Shown here: positions 28,512 to 37,234 of the stretch, piece after piece | How the letters are laid out: each line of letters starts with the position of its first letter | Position numbering within the stretch: position 1 is the stretch's first letter | Assembly (NCBI RefSeq): GCF_000011185.1 | Contig: NC_002689.2 | Span: 1,054,001-1,118,000, forward strand | Direction: 5' to 3' | Length of the DNA stretch: 64,000 bases | Source of the DNA: Thermoplasma volcanium GSS1 | GTDB taxonomy: Archaea; Thermoplasmatota; Thermoplasmata; Thermoplasmatales; Thermoplasmataceae | Position numbers and translations under genes: made by a program | Notes under the pieces: generated by a model | Told to the model about the DNA's origin: nothing | The model's database searches: none | Seen by the model: only the letters and a program-made list of their open reading frames with translations

Positions 28512-29317
28512 TCAATCACATCCAGCGAAAGAACGGTATTGCCTGGTATCCTGCCAGAAGAAACTTTCAACTTTCCTGACTTATAAAACTTTGTTAAGTA
28601 AGGGGATGGAAATGGTTTTCTTCCTATCTTTATGCCTGATACATTCATCATCCCAGATAAGATATCGATATTATCGGCTTCTACCGACGGATCGCCATCG
28701 ATTACGATCCGGATTTCTTCCGGATCTCCGAAAGCAGAAATGAAACCGTCTAGCACCAGCGGATCGAAATTTCCATTAGCTTTTATGCTATACCTATTGT
28801 GAGTTTTTCTTACAGACCTTGATACGATGACTGAATTATAGAAAGAATTTGAATTTGGAAGCTCCGGTGTGATAAAATGGTATCCCTTTGAGAATGCCGT
28901 TCTTATGGATTCCTTTGGATCCTCAGAGATATCATCTACTACAATAACTCTATCGAAAACGTCTGCAGCTTCTTTCACAGCATCTTCCCATAATTTTCCG
29001 TACGGAAAAGTCTGTACATCTTTTCCTGAGAAATAAATCTGAAACAACGCGCTGAATATATACGGATTACCCAATAGCTCGATAGATATACCTTTTCCTC
29101 TTTCCACTATTCTAATTATTTCCTTATGATCTTCAATGGCATAGGCAAGTTCCGGGGGAATACTCCGATCCTGAAACAGGAATTCGTCAAGGAGTACTCT
29201 TCTTGGAAGAACTCGGCCAAGCATGTTAACGAAGTCGTCGCTAGTCGACTTATGGAGAAATATTGGCCTCTCCTCATTTACGATGAACTCATAGTTTATG
29301 TGGCCATTGACCTCCAT
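28508..29317 (-). CDS. Unknown protein, first gene of the trp operon
   Basis: A 269-residue soluble protein that I do not recognise. It has no clear P-loop, PLP-lysine or metal motif. Regions rich in short hydrophobic strands (VFDRVIVVDD, EIRIVIDGDP) suggest an alpha/beta fold, and the C-terminus [19 protein letters not shown] looks like a small beta unit. Its stop overlaps the trpA start, and it sits where trpB would be expected, but it is too short and lacks TrpB motifs. The first ATG (29317) is directly followed by GGAGGT, and a TATA-like TATATA lies only about 15 bp upstream, so the true start is uncertain. Confidence 0.75.
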   Translation of the reverse strand: MEVNGHINYEFIVNEERPIFLHKSTSDDFVNMLGRVLPRRVLLDEFLFQDRSIPPELAYAIEDHKEIIRIVERGKGISIELLGNPYIFSALFQIYFSGKDVQTFPYGKLWEDAVKEAADVFDRVIVVDDISEDPKESIRTAFSKGYHFITPELPNSNSFYNSVIVSRSVRKTHNRYSIKANGNFDPLVLDGFISAFGDPEEIRIVIDGDPSVEADNIDILSGMMNVSGIKIGRKPFPSPYLTKFYKSGKLKVSSGRIPGNTVLSLDVIE

Positions 29318-29342
29318 AAATAATGGTATATATGCACATTAT

Positions 29343-29726
29343 TTAAGCATTATTGTATTTTATTTTTGCACATACAACAATAACATAATTTAAGAATATA
29401 GGCATGTCCGTGATTCTAAAAAGTCTCGGTACATTAGGATCATCCGAATTTCCGAAGCTTTTTACGTGTTCTAAGTTTGAAAGTGCAACTCCCATTTCAT
29501 GTTCCGGACAATCGAATATAATGGCTGATAGAGGTTCGCAATCAAGATAATCAACGTGCCATCTCTTTTTGGAAATAGACCGGATCATATGCCTGCTTAT
29601 CCTAGATGCGCAGGCCTTGCCGCAAGAACCAAGGTATGCATAAAGTCCGCTGTCTATATCAAAAGTCTTGGACGACAATTTTATAACTTGGCTCTTGCAG
29701 AGAAAAAATACTATGTAGGACTTCAT
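29343..29726 (-). CDS. DUF123 (GIY-YIG-like) protein
   Basis: A 127-residue protein with the DUF123 pattern: YAYLGSCGKACASRISRH, then a basic RWHVDYL segment, a CPEHEMG segment and FGNSDDPNVPRLF at the C-terminal third. DUF123 is found alone or joined to endonuclease III in archaea and is a likely nuclease of the GIY-YIG class. The usual cysteines of the SDC-C-SHL motif are replaced here (SDDPNVPRL). The stop of the UbiE gene overlaps its start by four bases. Confidence 0.8.
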   Translation of the reverse strand: MKSYIVFFLCKSQVIKLSSKTFDIDSGLYAYLGSCGKACASRISRHMIRSISKKRWHVDYLDCEPLSAIIFDCPEHEMGVALSNLEHVKSFGNSDDPNVPRLFRITDMPIFLNYVIVVCAKIKYNNA

Positions 29727-30394
29727 TTCTTTTGCGCTATGTGCATAAATACAGAACCAAAAAACAGATCTTTGGGTTCAACGATAAAGCCTTTAGATTC
29801 AAGCTTTTTGCTAAGTATGAATGGACTATAGAAAAACTTTACTGAGTTAGCTAGATATGAGTAATTCCTAGAGTGAGTTGCATGGTTCCCAAAGAACGGT
29901 ACCATTCTGTAGAAATAGAGTGAAAAGAACTGAGAAAAAACTGGCTTAGTAGGGTTGAATATATCTAGATTTACAAATATCCCACCTGGCTTGAGCACCC
30001 TATAGACTTCGGAAAAATACTTGTCAACATCTGCCAGGTTTCTCGTTAGGAAAGCTGATGAAACCCGATCAAAAGTCTCATCACTAAAGGGGAGGCTTTC
30101 AGCAGGAGAGACAACGAATTTGCAGCGTTTCGTTAATTCTGGGTTGAACATAGAATCGGTTATATCCAAAGCTGTTACACTGCAGCTATCGCAAGACTCC
30201 ATTATTAGCTCCGTAACCTTTCCGCTTCCAGCCCCGCAATCGAGGCACTGCAGTCCTGGCATCAGCTTAAGGTTAGAGATGAGAGAACGCCTCCACCTTT
30301 GGTCCAAGCCAAGACTTATTATAGTATCTATTAAATCGTATTTGTCTGATATCTGATCGAAGATTTTCTTAACAGCCTGATGTTTGCTTATCAT
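29723..30394 (-). CDS. menG: UbiE/MenG-type quinone C-methyltransferase
   Basis: SAM-dependent methyltransferase of 223 residues. KYDLIDTIISLGLDQRWR is the UbiE N-terminal pattern. The SAM motif LDCGAGSGKVTEL, and PAESLPFSDETFDRV followed by RVLKPGG, are present. It most likely methylates the demethylmenaquinone or thermoplasmaquinone ring used in the Thermoplasma respiratory chain. It overlaps the DUF424 gene upstream and DUF123 downstream. Confidence 0.85.
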   Translation of the reverse strand: MISKHQAVKKIFDQISDKYDLIDTIISLGLDQRWRRSLISNLKLMPGLQCLDCGAGSGKVTELIMESCDSCSVTALDITDSMFNPELTKRCKFVVSPAESLPFSDETFDRVSSAFLTRNLADVDKYFSEVYRVLKPGGIFVNLDIFNPTKPVFSQFFSLYFYRMVPFFGNHATHSRNYSYLANSVKFFYSPFILSKKLESKGFIVEPKDLFFGSVFMHIAQKK

Positions 30395-30681
30395 TGGAAC
30401 ATCTTCGCGTACTGGGCATATGGAACGCCATCAATATACAGCACGTTATCCTTATCGATATAACCATTTTCAATGGCAAGCTCTACCGTATGCTTCCCAA
30501 CCAGATTAGCTATTGTACACATATTTAGCGAAGAAATGAACATTTCATCCGTTACCTTAACTTCGCCATAAAATGACGGGAAGACCTCTATGTGTAGATT
30601 CTTTTCCCTGAATTTTTTGCCAAGTATGTCTGAATCGGCAGCGGCTAGGAGTATTTCTCCCCTGATCTCGGTAATCTTCAT
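30391..30681 (-). CDS. DUF424 protein
   Basis: A small protein of about 96 residues of the archaeal DUF424 family, shown by KITEIRGEILLAAADSDILGKKF, the central FYGEVKV strand, ANLVGKHTVELAI and the C-terminal GVPYAQ. Relatives occur next to translation genes but the function is not established. ATG 30681 matches the family start; GTG 30693, which overlaps the MCM stop, would add four residues. Confidence 0.8.
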   Translation of the reverse strand: MKITEIRGEILLAAADSDILGKKFREKNLHIEVFPSFYGEVKVTDEMFISSLNMCTIANLVGKHTVELAIENGYIDKDNVLYIDGVPYAQYAKMFQ

Positions 30682-30689
30682 CACTATGT

Positions 30690-32789
30690 TCACTTGATCA
30701 CATCTAATTTACCGTATGACCTCTCGAATATCTGGCCAGCATTTTTCAACTTCAATATAGCCTCCTCAGCTTTCTTAGCAGTTATACCTTTACTCTCCGC
30801 CACTCCAATCACATCCGATACCTCAGCAATACCTTTTTCTTCCTTTATCTCTTTAATTATATCAAGCACGGTCTCCATTTCATTTCTCTGCTTGGAACTT
30901 GAGCCTGTATAAATTATATCGATATCCATCTTTCCATTTTCGGTTGACACATCAGTTAAGTAATAATCAACTATTTTCTTTGCCAGCATTGCGTCTTCGA
31001 CCGTAACTATAGTTGAAAGCCTGGCCCTCGCCGCTGCTTCAGCTAATCTTATTGTGGATTCTAGCTGCCTTACCGTTATGGGGATAGAATCTCTGGAACC
31101 CGTCCTTGTTCTTACGTACTGATCCTGCAGTATGGCAATGGCCTCATCGCTCAACCTCGGAAATACGTTATTTTTAGCATAAGCAACATACTTTCTGAGC
31201 AGATCCTTGTCTATATCTGGTTCATACTTGGCTTCATCTGGCACATCTATCTCTATGTCATTTTTTTCCATGCTCTTGTATATTTCACCGAGCCTGTGAG
31301 CCTTAAGGACGTGTTCAGCAAGCTGGCTGTCTGTATCCTTATTAGGCTGATCTACCATCTTGAATATAACGTCAAACCTTGACAGCAATGGTAATGGAAA
31401 ATTTATCTGTTCGGCCAAGTTTCGATTAAGATCGTACCTGCCAAACTTAGGATTCGCTGCAGCCAAAACGGATGCCCTTGCTCTAAGGGTAGCCATGATG
31501 CCAGCCTTTGATATAGTAACAGTCTGCTGCTCCATTGCTTCATGCATAGCGGCGGTGTCGTGCTCGTCCATCTTGTCGAGTTCATCTATTGCCACGAAAC
31601 CGTTGTCTGCAAGCACCAAAGCCCCTGCTTCAAGCGTCCAGCGCCCTTCTCCAAACTCATCCCTAACTGCTGCTGCAGTCAGTCCAGCAGCGCTTGATCC
31701 TCTACCAAATGTAAAAATTCCTCGAGGCGATACTTCTGCCATGTATTTTAAAAGCTGAGATTTTGCAGTACCTGGGTCACCAACCATAAGTATGTGGATG
31801 TCACCCCTCATCGTTGTTCCATCTTTCATGGTTTTCCTGACACCTCCGAACATTTGGAGCGCCAGGGCCTTCTTTATCATATCAAGCCCATGTATAGTCG
31901 GCGCTATTGATTTTGCTATTACGTCTATTACGTTCGGCCTCTTCGAAATCTCAATTATCTTTTGCTTATCTTCTTCAGTGATCTTTACGCTTTCAATCTC
32001 TTTAACATCTTTTCTTATGTTAACGGCATATAGAAAGGTGTAAAACTCTGTTAAAGGTACATTTCCCTGCCGCCTTTGTTCTGCCTGCAGTATGCCATCA
32101 ACGACAACACGGTTGCCTGGAAATAGCAGCCCTGCAAGGTCATCTTCCACAATAATTATCAACCTCTGGGGCTGCGCTCCACCTTCTAGAGTTTCCGGAT
32201 CCTCCTGTATCTCTATCTTCTGGACATCTATGAACTCGGAGAGATTGGGCCTAAGTTTGAATGATATCTTGTCCTTCACCTTAGACTGTCCGCAATTAGC
32301 ACAGTAAAGCGGTTCTGTCAATCTTGATTCGTTTTGTTCAACGTAATTTAACTCGTGGCAATTGCTGCATTCAAAGGCAGCGTTTTTTAATTTTGGAAAT
32401 ACCTCTGTATTCTTTCGAACTATTCCTGAAACGCTTATTAAAGTGCCTATGTTTGCACTTCTTATGTCCCTTATATTATAGGATGTGTTTCTATCTTCGA
32501 GATCCTTTATCCTTAAATGGAATATTCTGAACCTCCTCGAAACTTTGTCTAGGAGATAATCTTCCATCACTATCTCTTCCCCAGTCTTGAGGTATATTTC
32601 TGGAGAAGCCAGGATAGAAGCTGCAAATTGCCTGTCGTAATCCTCAATGTCCTTAAAGGACACATAGAGTGTTCTTACTTCAGGATAGTCCTGATGTATG
32701 CTATTTATCTTATCGCTGTAGCCGTAAGTCCTAAAGAAGTCCCGCCAGAGGTCCTTTATCCTCTCAACGGGCATCTCCTGTGAGATCAT
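30690..32789 (-). CDS. mcm: Replicative helicase MCM
   Basis: A 699-residue hexameric AAA+ DNA helicase. The N-terminal domain has a zinc-binding CxxC...CxxC pair (CSNC near 145 and CANC near 170). The ATPase domain has Walker A GDPGTAKSQ, Walker B FVAIDELDKM and the arginine finger LSRFD. A C-terminal winged-helix region follows after residue 620. It is the first gene of a minus-strand run (MCM, DUF424, UbiE, DUF123) that may continue into the trp operon. Confidence 0.96.
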   Translation of the reverse strand: MISQEMPVERIKDLWRDFFRTYGYSDKINSIHQDYPEVRTLYVSFKDIEDYDRQFAASILASPEIYLKTGEEIVMEDYLLDKVSRRFRIFHLRIKDLEDRNTSYNIRDIRSANIGTLISVSGIVRKNTEVFPKLKNAAFECSNCHELNYVEQNESRLTEPLYCANCGQSKVKDKISFKLRPNLSEFIDVQKIEIQEDPETLEGGAQPQRLIIIVEDDLAGLLFPGNRVVVDGILQAEQRRQGNVPLTEFYTFLYAVNIRKDVKEIESVKITEEDKQKIIEISKRPNVIDVIAKSIAPTIHGLDMIKKALALQMFGGVRKTMKDGTTMRGDIHILMVGDPGTAKSQLLKYMAEVSPRGIFTFGRGSSAAGLTAAAVRDEFGEGRWTLEAGALVLADNGFVAIDELDKMDEHDTAAMHEAMEQQTVTISKAGIMATLRARASVLAAANPKFGRYDLNRNLAEQINFPLPLLSRFDVIFKMVDQPNKDTDSQLAEHVLKAHRLGEIYKSMEKNDIEIDVPDEAKYEPDIDKDLLRKYVAYAKNNVFPRLSDEAIAILQDQYVRTRTGSRDSIPITVRQLESTIRLAEAAARARLSTIVTVEDAMLAKKIVDYYLTDVSTENGKMDIDIIYTGSSSKQRNEMETVLDIIKEIKEEKGIAEVSDVIGVAESKGITAKKAEEAILKLKNAGQIFERSYGKLDVIK

Positions 32790-32876
32790 TTGAAAACGTA
32801 TTCTATGATCAGTACTTATGGTTTTTCATATGAGATTATAAAACAAAAAGTGGTAAAAAATTACAGTAAAATTAGA

Positions 32877-33473
32877 TTAATGGGCTTCTATTGTCGGTCC
32901 ACCTACATTCTTTTCGTTTTGGAACAGAAGTCTGTTGAGAGCATCAGCTGCCTTACCAGCAGATTCAGACTGTATTATGATCCATACCTCCCTACTAAGC
33001 CTATATATATTAACTACAGATATTCCGTTTATCTCAAGGAATTCCGTTATCAGCAGCGTTATTCCGGCTGTAGTGCATGATCCTGCAGGAAGATGTATCT
33101 TAGCAATTACAAGCGAATTTGATTTTGCGGACTTTGCTAGCGTACTATATCCGTTCTGATCCTTTATGATTAGTATGGCAGACTTCGGGATCTCCTCTGG
33201 ATTTTCAAAGTGCTGTTCTTCGTAGTTATATTCAAGCGTTAATGTAGATTGCTTCAATATTTCGAGTGCATTCGAGTTTTTACCCTTAACTTCGATGTTG
33301 GTCAACGCTTTGACTATGGTGTTTATCTTTATTTTTTTCCCAGTAAGGAAATCAACCTGCCCCTTTATCTCACGGGCAAGTTTTGTGTAATTCACAAGGC
33401 CTGTATTTATCAGTAAAGAGTAAACGTTATTATTCGAGACGATGGTCTTTACCGCCTCAGATGCCTTTGTCAT
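32877..33473 (-). CDS. ACT-like domain protein with N-terminal helical region
   Basis: A 198-residue archaeal protein. Residues 1-75 are helical with a winged-helix flavour (NTGLVNYTKLAREIKG). Residues 90-185 look like two ACT-type beta-alpha-beta units (SLVIAKIHLPAGSCTTAGITL, EINGISVVNIYRLSREVWIII). Such a protein may sense an amino acid and act as regulator, but I cannot name it. A perfect inverted repeat lies 40-65 bp upstream (33513-33538). Confidence 0.65.
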   Translation of the reverse strand: MTKASEAVKTIVSNNNVYSLLINTGLVNYTKLAREIKGQVDFLTGKKIKINTIVKALTNIEVKGKNSNALEILKQSTLTLEYNYEEQHFENPEEIPKSAILIIKDQNGYSTLAKSAKSNSLVIAKIHLPAGSCTTAGITLLITEFLEINGISVVNIYRLSREVWIIIQSESAGKAADALNRLLFQNEKNVGGPTIEAH

Positions 33474-33951
33474 AATATATTATTTAAAATTAATAGATAA
33501 ATTTTTCCTTTTTATGATATCTTTTTACAAATATCATACCTGTGATATATAAGTTGGAGATCAAAAACAAATAGGAACTACGTTATCAATCTATTCTATT
33601 AAAGTGATGCTATAATCTTATTATTTTCAGCAATGCTGAGTAGAATTAAGCCAAATACTGATAAAAAATATGCAAAAATTGGAGAAAACACCTTCTAGCT
33701 ATAAACTGATTCTTTAACAGCAATTTCGATCCAACTTTTCTTAACCCCGTTAACACTATTTTTTTCGGAATAGCTCCTGTGCTGATCGGATAATCTTATC
33801 TTCCACTCCAATCTCCTCCTTACCGGACTTTAATTATAACTCTGTTTTACAGAGGCGCATTTATAATTGTTTCAATAGAAAAACGTAATAGCATATATTT
33901 AATACGAAGTCAGGTTCTCAGGGTTGTGCCTAGAATATAAGAGGTTAGAGC
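33474..33951. other. 478-bp gene-free divergent region
   Basis: Lies between the ACT-like gene (minus) and NAD kinase (plus) and contains no ORF with coding character. It holds the inverted repeat at 33513-33538. TATA-like stretches at about 33893-33905 would serve nadK. A few CTGA and GTGATG strings around 33601-33665 recall C/D-box guide RNA boxes, but spacing and box quality are poor. Confidence 0.55.
33513..33538. promoter_or_regulatory. Perfect 8-bp inverted repeat upstream of the ACT-like gene
   Basis: Arms TATGATAT (33513-33520) and ATATCATA (33531-33538) with a 10-nt spacer. A third half-site, GTGATATATAA, follows closely. The position, about 40-65 bp ahead of the ATG at 33473, suggests an operator overlapping or next to the promoter; the ACT-like protein itself could be the binder (inference). 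Confidence 0.45.
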
Positions 33952-34770
33952 ATGAAGGTCGCCTTCGTGATTAGAAAAGACTGTAAAAGATGTGCAACAA
34001 TAGCGAAGAGTATAATTGAACTGATCCCTCCGGACTGGGAAAAAATATACGACACGGAGGCCGCCAAATTTCTGGGTGGAGTTGGAAAGGACATAACTGA
34101 AATATCTGCAGACATAATAATAGCGATTGGTGGTGACGGTACTGTTTTAAGGATTCTTCAAAATGCCAAAGGCCCTGTCTTAGGCATAAACATGGGCGGC
34201 CTTGGCTTCCTCACTGAAATCGAGATAGATGAGGTGGGAAGTTCAACCTATAAATTAATAAGGGGTGAATACAAAATTAACGAAGCCATGAAGTTGAAGG
34301 TATACATAAACGGCAGGCGTCTCGAGGACTGCACAAACGAAGCCGTTGTACATACAGATCGCATAGCTAGGATAAGGCAGTTCAAAATTTATGTTGATGG
34401 GCATTTCTTGACTACGATAAAATCTGATGGGGTGATCGTAGCCACGCCAACAGGTTCATCTTCATATTCATCCTCCGCGGGTGGCCCCTTACTTCTGCCA
34501 ACGGTAAGGGGAATGGTGATATCATACTTAGCACCATATTCATCAAGAATCAAGCCAGTAGTGGTGCCTTCAGAATCTACCGTTGAAATAAAAATAGCTG
34601 GAAATGACCAGGACTCCCTTCTTATCCTGGATGGGCAAAAGGAGTATAAGATTAAGAGCGGAGACACTGTTTCTATTTCAATGTCAGAGGAAAAAGCCAG
34701 ATTCGTGTCTTTTCGTGAATCGATATACGACAGGCTTAGGGATAAGGTAATAAAGCATGTGGTTAATTAA
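33952..34770 (+). CDS. nadK: NAD(+)/NADH kinase
   Basis: A 272-residue kinase making NADP+. The catalytic GGDGT motif is at residues 60-64, followed by GINMGGLGFL and the SDGVIVATPTGSSSYSSSAGG segment typical of NADK. It may supply NADP+ for the NADP-linked sugar dehydrogenases of this genome. The last codons overlap the start of the JAMM protease gene, so the two are co-translated. Confidence 0.93.
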   Translation: MKVAFVIRKDCKRCATIAKSIIELIPPDWEKIYDTEAAKFLGGVGKDITEISADIIIAIGGDGTVLRILQNAKGPVLGINMGGLGFLTEIEIDEVGSSTYKLIRGEYKINEAMKLKVYINGRRLEDCTNEAVVHTDRIARIRQFKIYVDGHFLTTIKSDGVIVATPTGSSSYSSSAGGPLLLPTVRGMVISYLAPYSSRIKPVVVPSESTVEIKIAGNDQDSLLILDGQKEYKIKSGDTVSISMSEEKARFVSFRESIYDRLRDKVIKHVVN

Positions 34771-35125
34771 AAAAGATACCCTGCAAATGATAATGGAGGC
34801 TTCAAAAGACTCCTATCCTAGGGAATTTGGCGCACTACTAAGGGCAGAAGACAACGTCATCTACGAGATAGCCTTAGTTCCCGGGACGATACAAAGCGAT
34901 AGGTATACTCTCTTTTATATGTACAGCAAGCCAATTGATTTCTCACTAGTTGGGTCGGTTCATTCCCATCCATCTGGCATAACGAAACCATCAGATGAAG
35001 ATTTACGTATGTTTTCACTTACTGGGAAGATCCATATCATAGTTGGGTATCCATACAACCTAAAGGATTACTCAGCTTACGACAGAAGTGGAAATAAGGT
35101 TCCGCTTGAAATTATCGGCGATTAG
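34757..35125 (+). CDS. JAMM/MPN+ zinc metalloprotease
   Basis: A 122-residue stand-alone JAB1/MPN domain. The complete JAMM motif is present: E23, then H69-x-H71-x7-S79-x2-D82. Archaeal proteins of this type remove ubiquitin-like SAMP modifiers or process sulfur-carrier proteins such as MoaD/ThiS. It overlaps NAD kinase by 14 bases. The size and intact zinc ligands suggest an active enzyme; the substrate is unknown. Confidence 0.87.
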   Translation: MWLIKKDTLQMIMEASKDSYPREFGALLRAEDNVIYEIALVPGTIQSDRYTLFYMYSKPIDFSLVGSVHSHPSGITKPSDEDLRMFSLTGKIHIIVGYPYNLKDYSAYDRSGNKVPLEIIGD

Positions 35126-35193
35126 TTAATAAGAATGCGTCGTATCTTTATAATTGAAACTTACCATAATATTATATTTACAGGACATTTTAA

Positions 35194-35277
35194 TGCGGAG
35201 GGAGGGATTTGAACCCTCGAACCCTGCGGGAATGGACCCTGAATCCATCGCCTTTGGCCAGTCTCGACAACCTCCGC
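35194..35277 (-). tRNA. tRNA-Leu (CAG)
   Basis: Minus-strand type II tRNA with acceptor GCGGAGG/CCTCCGC, anticodon stem ATGGA/TCCAT, loop TTCAGGG giving anticodon CAG, a long variable arm and T-stem GAGGG/CCCTC. Discriminator A at 35194; CCA not encoded. Nearly identical to the tRNA-Leu(TAG) at 44092-44176. Confidence 0.95.
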
Positions 35278-35345
35278 GGACTAGAGAGAATAGAATACTT
35301 GTATATTAGAATGTTTTTATGTAAAATAAAAATAATAGAGTACGA

Positions 35346-37037
35346 TTAAACGTACTGGTCCTCATTCGCTATCATAGCTGCTATCTCTTCCGTCTTTATT
35401 CCAGATTTTATTGCCCAAACGTATATTATTGCGCTGGCTATAGCAACAACTATTAGATCCAATGGGAAGTGCAGAACATTTATGCCGCCATATTCTCCCA
35501 GATACGATAGAATAGTCAGTATAACTATAAAGACAGGCACCCAAAGGCCAGCCTTGACGTTCTTCTTATCGAAGGTTTGTTCAATCTTGTGCAGCCCAAC
35601 AAGAGCTCCATAAAGAACTAGGCCTAGGAATATAGCTATTGCTAAGTACAACGTAGTAGGCCAGCCTGTCCAGTAAACTGCCTCTGACGCAAGTATGAAT
35701 GCGATCGGAGCCAAAACGTTTGCGGACCACAGCTTGAACGGCCTCTTGAGTTCTGGGGCCTGCTTCCTTAGGTTCATAAGTGCGGCACCGCCAACTATGT
35801 AGGTGAAAACCGTCGCTCCACTGATGAAACCGACCATTTTGTACCAGCTTGGAAACGGAAGGAAGAACAGGAAACCTACGAGCAGTGTAGTAATAAGTGG
35901 AATGACAGGTATTTTGTTCCTATCAGCAACTTTTGCGAATATCTTTGGAAGATGGCCGTTAACTGCCATTCCATAGAGAGTCCTCGTAGATGTGCCTAGG
36001 TATACGTTAAGGGTTCCCGAAGGAGCTATGTAAGCACTTGCATACAATGTGTATGTCAACCATACAAGCCCAGCGGAGAGAGCTATTGTAGCAAATGGTG
36101 CATTCATAAGCTGGTAAGCAAGGGGGTGTTCAGTAGACGCGTGTGCTGCGGTTGCATAGGCGTTGAGAAGAGTCCACTGTCCAGGTTCAAGGCCCATTTT
36201 GCTCCAGTCTATTCCACCCACGAACACTACCTGAAGCAAACTATATAGCAGTATTCCAATGAGCACCGAGCCAATAGTCGCTATTGGTATAGACCTCTGC
36301 GGATTCTTTGCCTCCCCGCCATAGTCTATAGCCTGCCTGAAACCAAAATACGAGAAGACTATGCCTGTACTGGATATAGCCGCAAATACAGGAGCCCAGC
36401 CATATGGCAGGAAGCCATTAGGCGGTACTATCTCTGATGGATTGAAATGTACTGCTATAAGTACTATAACTGTTATCACAGGTATTATAACCTTTATCCA
36501 GGTTATACCCTGATTTGTCTTTCCCATTAAGTGTATTCCTGCATAGTTCAGGAAAAAGAAGGCTATCATCAATAGCATCGCTATAAGAGTTCCGAATACT
36601 GTCATAATGCCATTGGCGATTAGAGCCGGCTTTGTAACATAACTAGCAGCATAGGTAACGACAGCTTCAGCTTCTATCGCTGGCACCGATACGGCGCTGA
36701 GGAAATATGCCCAACCGAATAGAAAGCCTGCAAAGCTCCCATGTGAGAGGTGGCCGTACCTTACTATTGCACCGCTCCTTGGAATCATCGCACCTAGTTC
36801 CGCGTATACCAAAGCGATAAAGATGACGATAATTCCGCCAAGCACCCATGCGAGTATGGAGGCAGGGCCTGACAGAACTGAAGCTGCATAGGCTGCAAAC
36901 AGCCATCCCGATCCGATTATGCCTCCTACACTCAGCATAAGGAGGTCCCATGTTGACAGAGCTTTCCTAAGCTTCCTGTCCTGATTTTCGCTATAGGATA
37001 TGTTAGCATCAGTCGAGGCACTATTTAAATCTCCCAT
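35346..37037 (-). CDS. APC-superfamily amino acid permease
   Basis: A polytopic carrier with about 14 hydrophobic segments. The first segment carries the APC substrate-binding motif GGIIGSGWLF. Further family features are YAELGAMIPRSGA and FGFRQAIDYGGEAKNPQR. At about 563 residues it belongs to the longer archaeal/spore-former type permeases. ATG 37037 (MGDLNSAST) is preferred; a GTG at 37082 would add 15 residues that do not look membrane related. Probably imports amino acids from decomposing matter; specificity unknown. Confidence 0.85.
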   Translation of the reverse strand: MGDLNSASTDANISYSENQDRKLRKALSTWDLLMLSVGGIIGSGWLFAAYAASVLSGPASILAWVLGGIIVIFIALVYAELGAMIPRSGAIVRYGHLSHGSFAGFLFGWAYFLSAVSVPAIEAEAVVTYAASYVTKPALIANGIMTVFGTLIAMLLMIAFFFLNYAGIHLMGKTNQGITWIKVIIPVITVIVLIAVHFNPSEIVPPNGFLPYGWAPVFAAISSTGIVFSYFGFRQAIDYGGEAKNPQRSIPIATIGSVLIGILLYSLLQVVFVGGIDWSKMGLEPGQWTLLNAYATAAHASTEHPLAYQLMNAPFATIALSAGLVWLTYTLYASAYIAPSGTLNVYLGTSTRTLYGMAVNGHLPKIFAKVADRNKIPVIPLITTLLVGFLFFLPFPSWYKMVGFISGATVFTYIVGGAALMNLRKQAPELKRPFKLWSANVLAPIAFILASEAVYWTGWPTTLYLAIAIFLGLVLYGALVGLHKIEQTFDKKNVKAGLWVPVFIVILTILSYLGEYGGINVLHFPLDLIVVAIASAIIYVWAIKSGIKTEEIAAMIANEDQYV

Positions 37038-37234
37038 ACTATAGTTTACGACATGGTCATATATTTTGTTTTCGTGTATCACGATAACAATGTACTGATG
37101 GTACTTTGTAAAAATCAGAGGAAATATTGAACTTGTATCATTTCAATCAAACATTATGTATATAATTATAATGTATTATATAGAGGAAATACTGGAACCT
37201 CCAAATATTAATACAAACATGATATCTCCAAGAA

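Noticed and set aside
33601-33665. Possible C/D-box guide RNA (GTGATG with CTGA strings)
   Set aside because: C box imperfect and box spacing wrong.
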